Assembly (NCBI GenBank): GCA_913020765.1
Contig: CAJWAO010000008.1
Coordinates: forward strand, 1-47,564
Origin: an uncultured Flavobacteriales bacterium
Lineage (GTDB): Bacteria; Bacteroidota; Bacteroidia; Flavobacteriales_D; Crocinitomicaceae
Direction: 5' to 3'
DNA: 47,564 nt
Position numbers and translations under genes: made by a program
Shown: positions 17,828 through 26,320 of the stretch, piece after piece
How positions within the stretch are numbered: the first letter of the stretch is position 1
How the letters are laid out: each line of letters opens with the position of its first letter
The notes under the pieces: generated by a model
What the model was told of the DNA's origin: nothing
What the model saw: only the letters and a program-made list of their open reading frames with translations
Database searches by the model: none

Positions 17828-19792
17828 ATGAAGTGGTTAGTTATATCGTTTTTGTGGATTGGAGGTCATTGTATTGCACAAAAAAATAGAATTCAAGAGA
17901 TAAATGAGGTGACCATCACTTTTAACCTCGATACATTTAAAAGCCAAAACAAATGGGAAGCCCTTCAGGCTAATGAAATCGAGGCCCTTCAGGCCAATGA
18001 TGCGGCAGGACTCATCAGAAAGTTTACCAGTACAAGTATTAAGTCTTATGGCGGGATCGGAGGGCTAAAGACGGTATCCTCTAGAGGCCTGGGAGCGAAT
18101 CACTCGAAAATTTTAGCTGACGGATTCGGCATAAATAATATACAAAATGGCCAAGTAAATTTGGGTCAAATACACTCGGATAACATTATTTTTATAAGAA
18201 GCAATTCTGACGGAAAATCACAATTTTTACAACCCATTTCTGCTCAAGTTGCGGGAAGTCAATTTTCTTTAGAAACTTTTGAAAATAATTTTGGCAATGA
18301 CGGATTGCAATTTCGATTGTTAGGAAAGCAAGGTTCTTTCAATCAATGGGGATCCTATGGAGCACTCAAATTCACGAGCGAAAAATTTTTATTTAGTACT
18401 CATGGAAGCTTCAGACGCGCCGATGGAAATTACCCCTTTACACTGGTAAATGGAAATCAGACTTCAGAGGAGACTCGTTCGAATAATGACTACTTAGATT
18501 ATCATTTTGGTTTGACTAGCGGTATCAAAACAGGTAAATCGGTTTTTCGCTTGGGCTATATGCAAAAAGAATTTGATCAAGGACTTCCAGGAGCTGTAAT
18601 TCTTTACAATAATTCAGCTGATGAACGAATCACGAGCCGAGACCAAAACTTATTTGGAGATCATGTTTTTAAAGGAAAAAAAGTAAGTCTACGAAGTTTT
18701 ATAAAAATGAATGAAAATAATGTAACATATACTGATCCAAATTATTTAAATCAGAATGGCGGCATTGATGTTAGCTATCGCAACCAATCGTTACAGGTCG
18801 GTATTGCCTTAGAAAATAAACTTTCCAAAAATCTCAAATTGCACCTCGGGGTGGAAGAGGTCATCAGCGACTTGTTGGTCAGCGATACGACTTTTGCAAG
18901 ACCCAAAAGATATCACAATTATGCCATTGTAGGAATGAAGTATCATTTTGCGAAGAGGCTCAACCTGAGCATTCAATTATCTGAACAATTCGTGAATGAA
19001 AACAATTCAGCTGGCAAAAGTGCAGAAAATAAATTCAAGGTAAATCCATACATTGCAATATCAACGAAAGAGGAAGGGCAAAGATTTGGACATGAGATTT
19101 GGTATCGAAACTCATTTCGCATGCCCACGTTCAATGAGCTCTACTATAACAACATTGGGAATATCGACCTCAAACCTGAGGAAGCACATCAAATAAACTA
19201 TGGCTGGTCTTATTCACCTCGAAAAACTGGAAAGTTTCAGTACTATTTCCGAAACAATATATACCTCAATTATGTCAATCATAAAATTGTGGCAATACCT
19301 TCCAAAAATCTTTTTACATGGTCTATGCAAAACGTCGAGAGGGCAAATATTCTCGGTACTGATTTTAAATATGGTTCAAAATGGAAGCCTACGAAATATT
19401 TTAAACTAAATCTAGATTTAAATTACAGTCTACAGAGCGCTCGAGATGTCTCACGCCCTGACTCGCCAAGCTACAACAATCAAATTGCCTACATCCCTTT
19501 ACATACTGGAAATATTGATCTTTCTTTAACATACAAAAACACAGGCCTTAGATTTTCAAATTATACCAACTCTCTACGCTACACGCTGAATGAGAACATT
19601 AGTGCCAATCAAGTAGAAGGATTTTGGGTAAGTACACTCAGTACTTACTATTCATTAAATCTCAAAAATAAAAACATCCTGACATTGAGATTTACAATTA
19701 AAAATCTTTTTAATTCACAATACGCAGTCATTAGAAGTTTTATCATGCCCGGGCGTAATTATTTAATTGTATTGAAATATGCGTTTAATTAA
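17828..19792 (+). CDS. BtuB-like TonB-dependent outer-membrane receptor (putative corrinoid transporter)
   Basis: Plug-like segment (VSSRGLGANHSKILADGFGINNIQNGQVNLGQI), beta-barrel repeats, C-terminus KNLFNSQYAVIRSFIMPGRNYLIVLKYAFN. Start at MKWLVISF preferred over 17795, which lies in the hairpin. Substrate inferred from the riboswitch. Confidence 0.82.
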   Translation: MKWLVISFLWIGGHCIAQKNRIQEINEVTITFNLDTFKSQNKWEALQANEIEALQANDAAGLIRKFTSTSIKSYGGIGGLKTVSSRGLGANHSKILADGFGINNIQNGQVNLGQIHSDNIIFIRSNSDGKSQFLQPISAQVAGSQFSLETFENNFGNDGLQFRLLGKQGSFNQWGSYGALKFTSEKFLFSTHGSFRRADGNYPFTLVNGNQTSEETRSNNDYLDYHFGLTSGIKTGKSVFRLGYMQKEFDQGLPGAVILYNNSADERITSRDQNLFGDHVFKGKKVSLRSFIKMNENNVTYTDPNYLNQNGGIDVSYRNQSLQVGIALENKLSKNLKLHLGVEEVISDLLVSDTTFARPKRYHNYAIVGMKYHFAKRLNLSIQLSEQFVNENNSAGKSAENKFKVNPYIAISTKEEGQRFGHEIWYRNSFRMPTFNELYYNNIGNIDLKPEEAHQINYGWSYSPRKTGKFQYYFRNNIYLNYVNHKIVAIPSKNLFTWSMQNVERANILGTDFKYGSKWKPTKYFKLNLDLNYSLQSARDVSRPDSPSYNNQIAYIPLHTGNIDLSLTYKNTGLRFSNYTNSLRYTLNENISANQVEGFWVSTLSTYYSLNLKNKNILTLRFTIKNLFNSQYAVIRSFIMPGRNYLIVLKYAFN

Positions 19793-20834
19793 AATTCTTT
19801 TATGTATCGTCACTCTGCTGTGCTCCTGTGGAAAAGAGAATGAACCCGAAGTTATCACGGGCGCTTTATCGAATGGTGCTTTGGTACTTTGTGAGGGTTT
19901 ATTTCAACAGAACAACTCTCAGATTTCATTTATAAGTTTTGAGAATAAGCAGGTTGAAAATAATTTTTTCCTTAACCGAAATGACCGACAGCTAGGAGAT
20001 ACAGGAAATGATTTAAAAAGATATGGTGATAAAATTTATATCGTTGTCAACGTTTCCAGTACCATAGAGGTTATCGATGCAAATACTTTTGAATCAATAA
20101 AACAAATATCAATGATGAACGGAACGACAGCAAAACAACCTCGCTCTATACTATTTTACGATGGACTTGCCTATGTCACATGCTTTGATGGATATGTGGA
20201 CATTATAGATACAACCGCTCTAATCATAAATGACCGAATAAAAGTTGGTTCCAACCCCGAAGACATGGCTATTGTAAATAATAAACTCTATGTAACGAAC
20301 TCAGGAGGGTTAAATACACCACTCATGGATTCAACGGTTTCTGTAATTGATTTAAACACCCATCAAGAAATAGAGAAGATCATTGTAGGAATGAATCCGG
20401 GAACAATTAAAGCAGACCAAGATGGAGATATCTATGTTGTCACACGCGGAAATTATAGTAATATTCCCTCTCGAATGAAGCGAATAAATAGCGAAACCGA
20501 TAATGTGGAAGAGACTTTTAATTTTGACATTTCAGGTATTACAAGGTTTAATGATGACTTCTTGGTTACTTACTATGACTTTTCTTCGGCTCAAAATAAT
20601 GTCGCATTATTCAGCACAACGAATGAAACCATTGAAATCACTGAATTTATGCCACTCAACGAAATTCAAACACTTTATGGTTTAACATATAATCCTTCAA
20701 AAAATAAAATATTCATATCCGATGCAATGGGTTATACAAACACAGGATATATCAGAGAATATGATGTGCAAGGAAACCATATCCATAGCTATCATGTTGG
20801 ATTAAATCCCTCTAAAATTTTATTTTATGAGTAA
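19779..20834 (+). CDS. YncE-like/DUF5074-like beta-propeller lipoprotein (BtuG-like)
   Basis: Lipobox LLCSC; repeated blades (KIYIVVNVSSTIEVIDANTFESIKQI; NKLYVTNSGG...VSVIDLNTHQEIEKIIVGMNPGTIKADQDGDIYVVTRG). 14-bp overlap with the receptor gene. Confidence 0.82.
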   Translation: MRLIKILLCIVTLLCSCGKENEPEVITGALSNGALVLCEGLFQQNNSQISFISFENKQVENNFFLNRNDRQLGDTGNDLKRYGDKIYIVVNVSSTIEVIDANTFESIKQISMMNGTTAKQPRSILFYDGLAYVTCFDGYVDIIDTTALIINDRIKVGSNPEDMAIVNNKLYVTNSGGLNTPLMDSTVSVIDLNTHQEIEKIIVGMNPGTIKADQDGDIYVVTRGNYSNIPSRMKRINSETDNVEETFNFDISGITRFNDDFLVTYYDFSSAQNNVALFSTTNETIEITEFMPLNEIQTLYGLTYNPSKNKIFISDAMGYTNTGYIREYDVQGNHIHSYHVGLNPSKILFYE

Positions 20835-21777
20835 ACTTAAATGCATTTCGACCATTGTGGTAAGTATTTTATTACAATCCGTGACAATTGCGCAATCCTT
20901 CGCCCCGGAGCCAGAACAAGTAGGATCCACTGCCATATATAAAGATTCTTCAATTTTCGTTGGATGGGCTGTCGATATTTCTATCATAAGAGGTCCCATG
21001 GATTTACAAGAACCAAGTCTCGGTTTAGCAAATTACGGTTCAGCAATAGATGGAAGCTTTATTGCTGATAATAATGTGGTCTCGCTCGGCGATGGCGGAC
21101 AGGCAATTGCTACGTTTTCAGAGCCAATTGTTAATGGACCAGGGCCTGATTTCGCTGTTTTTGAAAATGGATTTGCCAATCATTATATGGAATTGGCTTT
21201 TGTTGAGGTAAGCTCTGATGGTTTAAATTACGCACGATTTGAATCGATCTCTGAAACTCCAACTGAGGTACAAATCAGTAATTTTAACTATTCTGATTGC
21301 CGATATGTGCATAACTTAGCTGGAAAGTACCGTGTTTACTTCGGTACCCCCTTTGATCTAGAAGAATTGTCAGGTATAGATGGACTTGATATCAATCGTA
21401 TTACCCACGTAAGAATAGTTGATGTTGTCGGCAGTATCTCTTCAAATATTGCCAATTACGACAGTCAAGGAAATGTGATAAATGACCCCTATCCTACTCC
21501 TTTCGAATCAGGAGGATTTGACTTAGACGCTATAGGAGTAATTCATAATGCGGAACTACAATTGAATGAATTAAATCAAAAATTTGTAGTATTTCCAAAT
21601 CCCACGAAAGACCAAATTTATTTGAAAGGTTTTGACGATTCAAAAAAATATATAACGGAACTAAGTGGAAATTTAATCGCAGAATTTTGGGGAGAATCAT
21701 TCTCCGTAACTGATTTATCGCCAGGTTTATATTTTCTAAAGCAAGGGGCAAAAACAGTGAAATTCATGAAAGAGTAA
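20827..21777 (+). CDS. T9SS-sorted secreted cell-surface protein, last gene of the B12-riboswitch operon
   Basis: Signal peptide; GPGPDFAVFENGFANHYMELAFVEVSSDGLNYARF; C-terminal FVVFPNPTKDQIYL...SPGLYFLKQGAKTVKFMKE. 8-bp overlap with the preceding gene. Confidence 0.75.
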   Translation: MSKLKCISTIVVSILLQSVTIAQSFAPEPEQVGSTAIYKDSSIFVGWAVDISIIRGPMDLQEPSLGLANYGSAIDGSFIADNNVVSLGDGGQAIATFSEPIVNGPGPDFAVFENGFANHYMELAFVEVSSDGLNYARFESISETPTEVQISNFNYSDCRYVHNLAGKYRVYFGTPFDLEELSGIDGLDINRITHVRIVDVVGSISSNIANYDSQGNVINDPYPTPFESGGFDLDAIGVIHNAELQLNELNQKFVVFPNPTKDQIYLKGFDDSKKYITELSGNLIAEFWGESFSVTDLSPGLYFLKQGAKTVKFMKE

Positions 21778-21782
21778 TCGTC

Positions 21783-22802
21783 TCAAGCCCACACTTTTGT
21801 GCCTTCAGAGCAATTATTACAGATATCGACAGCTTGCCTATTGGTTACGACGGCCTTGCGAAAGTTCCTGTAGGAAGAGGCGTTCCATATTTCATCGAAA
21901 TGATTTTCCTGAATGCTACCTAAAACATGTTTTGCATCTTTATCAAAACAACAGGGAACAATACTTCCATCCCATGTACTTACAGAACCTGACCACATTC
22001 TCCAGCAGTGGTTTCCCGGATTTCCTTTTAGCTTGTAACTTCCATCTTTCTGTTTGGTATATCGCGAGTACTGCTCATTATCAGGCATTAATGGGTTACC
22101 ATTCTCAAAGACATATAGCTGAGCTGTTTTTATACGTACCTCATCTATTGACATTTCTGAGGCAAGCTCAAAAACCTTAGGGATTTCATGCTCGTTGGGC
22201 TTAACAGCCAAAAACTGAAAAATTAAATGCGGTGTTGCTGACCCCCTCTCCTTTTTCGCTTCAACCAAATACTGACTTGCCTGTAGAACTCGAGAAAGTT
22301 TACCATTTACTCGATACTGTTCATATGTTTTTTGGGTCAATCCATCGATTGATATAATCAAACGGTCCAGGCCTGAATCAACAATCTCTAGCGCTTTTTT
22401 TGGACTAATAAAATGAACATTTGAGGAGGTCGATGTGTAAATGCGCGAACGTTTGGCTTCCTTTATTAAATCTAAAAATCTTGGATGCAAAAACGGTTCG
22501 CCTTGGAAATAATAATTGATGTAGAAAACCGATTTATTGATTTGGTTTAGTAATTTCTTGTGAAGTTCCATATCGATTTTACCTGTAGGACGAGTGAATT
22601 GCTTAAGACCACTAGGGCACTCGGGACAACCAAGATTACATGAGGTGGTTGGTTCAATACTCATAGAGGCAGGCTTTCCAAAATGCACTGGCACTTTTAG
22701 CAGCCTGGTTACTATAAAGCTCATCCTCAATAGGAACAAATTCCAAATCCTTCCTGGGGTCATATGCCTTAATATGCTTATTGAATCGTTGACATTCGAC
22801 AT
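21783..22802 (-). CDS. Radical SAM/SPASM domain protein
   Basis: CNLGCPECP (CxxxCxxC) and C-terminal SPASM cysteines (CCFDKDAKHVLGSIQENHFDEIWN...ICNNC). Confidence 0.9.
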   Translation of the reverse strand: MSNVNDSISILRHMTPGRIWNLFLLRMSFIVTRLLKVPVHFGKPASMSIEPTTSCNLGCPECPSGLKQFTRPTGKIDMELHKKLLNQINKSVFYINYYFQGEPFLHPRFLDLIKEAKRSRIYTSTSSNVHFISPKKALEIVDSGLDRLIISIDGLTQKTYEQYRVNGKLSRVLQASQYLVEAKKERGSATPHLIFQFLAVKPNEHEIPKVFELASEMSIDEVRIKTAQLYVFENGNPLMPDNEQYSRYTKQKDGSYKLKGNPGNHCWRMWSGSVSTWDGSIVPCCFDKDAKHVLGSIQENHFDEIWNASSYRNFRKAVVTNRQAVDICNNCSEGTKVWA

Positions 22803-22919
22803 ACAACGAATGTACGAAATATCAGCACTTCATCGACATGAGAAAGATGGAAAGATAGAATCTAAAGTTATCCCCTATCGAATTAGTAAAAGAGATATAT
22901 TTGTAAAAAGTCAAAATGT

Positions 22920-23414
22920 ATGCAAATAATACTCAACCATACACAAACCCAACAAAAAATAACTCGCCTCGGACATGAGCTCATAGAAAATTGCTTTGAA
23001 GAGCCGCATATTTTTATAGGAGGTATTACAGGAAACGGTTTTGAGTTGGCACAAAGGCTTACGGGCATTATTGAAAAAAACTCCTCCGTAACGGTAACTT
23101 GTTTTGAAATTTCTATCGACAAAAACGAACCCTGGAATCATCCTGTAGAGCTGAGCACTGATCAGAAAGCCTTAAGGAAAGGATATATCGTTCTTGTTGA
23201 CGATGTCATTAACTCGGGAAAAACACTACAGTACGCACTCGTTAAATTCCTCGAACAACCAACAAAAGCAATCAAAACAGTAGTTCTTGTGGATAGAAAA
23301 CATAGAAGGTATCCCGTAAAGGCAAATTTTGTAGGGTTATCATTATCAACAACACTACAAGACCGTGTTGAAGTAGACTTTACGAAGGGGAAAACCAAAG
23401 CGTTTTTATTATGA
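22920..23414 (+). CDS. Phosphoribosyltransferase family protein (PyrR-like)
   Basis: PRPP-binding motif YIVLVDDVINSGKTL; 164 aa. -7 box TATATTTG at 22896-22903. Confidence 0.8.
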   Translation: MQIILNHTQTQQKITRLGHELIENCFEEPHIFIGGITGNGFELAQRLTGIIEKNSSVTVTCFEISIDKNEPWNHPVELSTDQKALRKGYIVLVDDVINSGKTLQYALVKFLEQPTKAIKTVVLVDRKHRRYPVKANFVGLSLSTTLQDRVEVDFTKGKTKAFLL

Positions 23415-24223
23415 AAAAACCAACCGAAGCAACCTCCAATCACGACAATTTAGAGTTAATGAGCACTACGGAATTATTGGTTGGAATCAACAAAGAGGAC
23501 CAAACCGTTGCGATTTCGGTCCAAAAAGAAATTCCAGCAATTCAATGTTTCTTAAAAGAGGCGCTACCAAGAATGAAGGAAGGCGGAAGGTTATTTTACA
23601 TTGGAGCTGGTACAAGTGGAAGACTCGGAATTGTAGACGCCAGTGAGTGTCCTCCAACATTTGGGGTAGACCACGGAGTTGTTGTTGGACTTATTGCCGG
23701 CGGTGACAAAGCCATAAGAAAAGCAGTCGAATTTGCTGAAGACGATACAGAACAAGGTTGGAAGGACCTCAGTGTTTACGGGTTAAGTAGCAAAGATATT
23801 CTTGTGGGAATAGCGGCATCTGGTGGTACACCATACGTAATAGGTGCCATCGAAAAGGCTAATGAAAATGGGATACTTACTGCAGGGATATCTTGTAATC
23901 CAGGTTCAAAACTTTCTCAACTAGCCGCCCATGCAATTACACCCCTCGTTGGACCTGAATTCGTAACAGGATCTACCAGAATGAAATCCGGAACGGCCCA
24001 AAAGCTCGTATTGAATATGATCTCTACAGCGCTAATGATTCAACTTGGACATGTAAAAGGTAATAAGATGGTTGATATGCAGCTCAGTAATAATAAACTT
24101 GTAGATCGAGGAACAAGAATGGTATGTGAACAATTGGGAATTCCTTACGAAAACGGCAAAACATTACTTTTGAAACATGGAACTGTACGCTCAGCAATTA
24201 ATGCATACAAAGACCAAAGCTAA
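23411..24223 (+). CDS. murQ: N-acetylmuramic acid 6-phosphate etherase
   Basis: SIS-domain protein: FYIGAGTSGRLGIVDASECPPTFG, GIAASGGTPYVIGAI, TGSTRMKSGTAQKLVLNM. ATGA overlap with the upstream gene. Confidence 0.94.
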   Translation: MKKPTEATSNHDNLELMSTTELLVGINKEDQTVAISVQKEIPAIQCFLKEALPRMKEGGRLFYIGAGTSGRLGIVDASECPPTFGVDHGVVVGLIAGGDKAIRKAVEFAEDDTEQGWKDLSVYGLSSKDILVGIAASGGTPYVIGAIEKANENGILTAGISCNPGSKLSQLAAHAITPLVGPEFVTGSTRMKSGTAQKLVLNMISTALMIQLGHVKGNKMVDMQLSNNKLVDRGTRMVCEQLGIPYENGKTLLLKHGTVRSAINAYKDQS

Positions 24224-24225
24224 AA

Positions 24226-25134
24226 TCATTCAATAACTCTACCATAACCTACGAGTCTGCTGCGCCAATAATCTGACTCCTCTATATCAACAACAGATAT
24301 TCCTTTGGATGAAGAAGAATGAATCATCCGTTTGCGTTCATTAGGTTGATTCACTAATATTCCCACATGTGTGATTTCTTTTCCTTCAGAAAAGAAAACT
24401 AAGTCCCCCATAAATGCCCTCCTAGCAGCTATCGTTTTGGCATATTTATATTGATCGGAGGCCACTCTTGGAAGAGGAAGTTTAGCGTGCTTAAAAACAT
24501 GACTCGTAAATCCACTACAGTCAAAGCCTTCCGCATCAGTTCCACCCCATTTGTATGGAATCCCCATAAACTCATAAGAATAATGCACAAGATCAGACCT
24601 CTGAGAAGTGCTCATACCCTCTGCAACCAAACCATCCTCGTCGACTTCCTCAATGATTGGATTTTTGAATTTATATTTTTTGTAAACATTTTGAATCCAA
24701 TCCCGGAGTTGCTGCTTGTCTGAAGCGCTTACGATTACACTTTTGTCATTGAGCCATTTTTCAAACAATACCGCCATAGCACCTAATTCGTGAGCATGTC
24801 CCTCCCGAATTCCTGGCCATTTTTCACTTTTAAAAATAGTAGACATTATTCGACAGCTCTCATCAATTTTAGAAATGTTCCGCTTCATCCAATAAGGATT
24901 GTGGAGCAATTGAAAGATGCTCATTGCACTGTAATATGAAGGAAGAATATACGCATCATACATTGGGTCTCGCATCAGTTTATTTGCTTTTCGGTAAACC
25001 GTCTTGTAATGGCCTTGGGTGTAGAATTGCTCCAATCTATCTAATTTCTTGTTTTGCGCATGTATGCCTTGAATTCCGATAAGTAAAAAGAATACAAGGA
25101 TGATTTTTAAACTAGTTTTTGAATTGCTTCCCAT
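24226..25134 (-). CDS. Secreted NlpC/P60 (C40) endopeptidase
   Basis: KWGGTDAEGFDCSGFTSHVFKH...PRVASDQYKYA...GDLVFFSEGKEITHVGI. Confidence 0.9.
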   Translation of the reverse strand: MGSNSKTSLKIILVFFLLIGIQGIHAQNKKLDRLEQFYTQGHYKTVYRKANKLMRDPMYDAYILPSYYSAMSIFQLLHNPYWMKRNISKIDESCRIMSTIFKSEKWPGIREGHAHELGAMAVLFEKWLNDKSVIVSASDKQQLRDWIQNVYKKYKFKNPIIEEVDEDGLVAEGMSTSQRSDLVHYSYEFMGIPYKWGGTDAEGFDCSGFTSHVFKHAKLPLPRVASDQYKYAKTIAARRAFMGDLVFFSEGKEITHVGILVNQPNERKRMIHSSSSKGISVVDIEESDYWRSRLVGYGRVIE

Positions 25135-26200
25135 TTTCTAAAACAATAAAAGAATTATTAAATAAAGATACCAAAACGCGGCTTCCGTATATTTCATAGT
25201 TAGAATCAGGCATATTCGTGAGCTCATAAGCTTTTCCATTGACAAAAGCATTCACACCACCTAAAATATTTCTATACGCCAATACATCATTTTTTATTTT
25301 ATAGTCCAAAGGTTTAAAATTACAGATCTCCGTTTTTTCACCATTACAATAGGCAAAAAAATATGAGCTCTCAGTCCAAACAACTATGTCGTCCTTAACG
25401 TCCCATGAATCGGTACCAAAATTAGAAAGCTGGAAATTCTCTCCGTCTTTATAGTACCATAGATCACCACCATTATCTTCATAAACAACAAAACCTCTAC
25501 CCGCCTTATACCGAACCATAGGAAGCTGCTCAATATCGTAAAAAGCTCCTCTATCAAACACAGCAAAAGTTTGTGTTGTCGGATCATTGAAGCATAAAAT
25601 ATCCGTACCAACATTGAATAAAATATTCTGCTGATTATTCCAAACATCTATTTCATAAATATCCCCATTCCAAAAAACTTTATACATATTGCCATTATCT
25701 TTAAATACAAGCAGATTTTCTCCGGTTGCGACAGGCATGTCTAAGTCACGCATCAAAGTAGATAGCATGTAAGATGAATCCTGCCAATAGGCATTAATCG
25801 TGTTAAATCGCGTGTCTTCAAATACAATCATGCTATCCTTGACTAGAAAGTTTCTCGCAAAATATGTGAGTGTAGAAAGCTCACCATTATCCCACATATT
25901 TAAGGTTGGTCCGATCATATATCCCAATAAATGGTCAGAGACTTGGTATTGGACATTGAGATTGGTGATGTCTTTTCTAGAAATACCATCATACAATCTA
26001 AGATTACCTCTAGTATCTCTGTAAGCAACTAGCTCATCGCCTGCTTTAAAGTCCAGTATCGGCTGTACTTCAATCGACCTGAAATAGCCATCCTGAAAGC
26101 TTAGGAAAAAATTATTAAAGTCAATGACTGGAATTACCCCCTGAGCCAATACCCTCGTCCCAATCAATAGCAAAAAGAGCAATATAGTTTTCACGACCAT
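25112..26200 (-). CDS. Secreted protein of tandem degenerate repeats, probable beta-propeller
   Basis: MVVKTILLFLLLIGTRVLAQG signal peptide, then about 9 recurring units (e.g. LLVFKDNGNMYKVFWNGDIYEI, FVVYEDNGGDLWYYKDGENFQL, VLAYRNILGGVNAFVNGKAYEL). Confidence 0.7.
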   Translation of the reverse strand: MVVKTILLFLLLIGTRVLAQGVIPVIDFNNFFLSFQDGYFRSIEVQPILDFKAGDELVAYRDTRGNLRLYDGISRKDITNLNVQYQVSDHLLGYMIGPTLNMWDNGELSTLTYFARNFLVKDSMIVFEDTRFNTINAYWQDSSYMLSTLMRDLDMPVATGENLLVFKDNGNMYKVFWNGDIYEIDVWNNQQNILFNVGTDILCFNDPTTQTFAVFDRGAFYDIEQLPMVRYKAGRGFVVYEDNGGDLWYYKDGENFQLSNFGTDSWDVKDDIVVWTESSYFFAYCNGEKTEICNFKPLDYKIKNDVLAYRNILGGVNAFVNGKAYELTNMPDSNYEIYGSRVLVSLFNNSFIVLENGKQFKN

Positions 26201-26294
26201 AAAGTTATCAAAATTCAGACCAACTTGAATTACCAACAATGACAATTTGTAAACTCGATAATTACATAAATTTAGGAATCTGCGAAAAGAGCCG

Positions 26295-26302
26295 TATTTT
26301 TG
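26295..26302 (+). promoter_or_regulatory. -7 box TATTTTTG for the M16 peptidase operon
   Basis: TAnnTTTG match 18 nt before the ATG at 26321. Confidence 0.45.
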
Positions 26303-26320
26303 ATTCACAAAATCTAGATC

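Noticed and set aside
21797-22180. 127-aa plus-strand ORF opposite the radical SAM gene
   Set aside because: Shadow ORF over the SPASM region.
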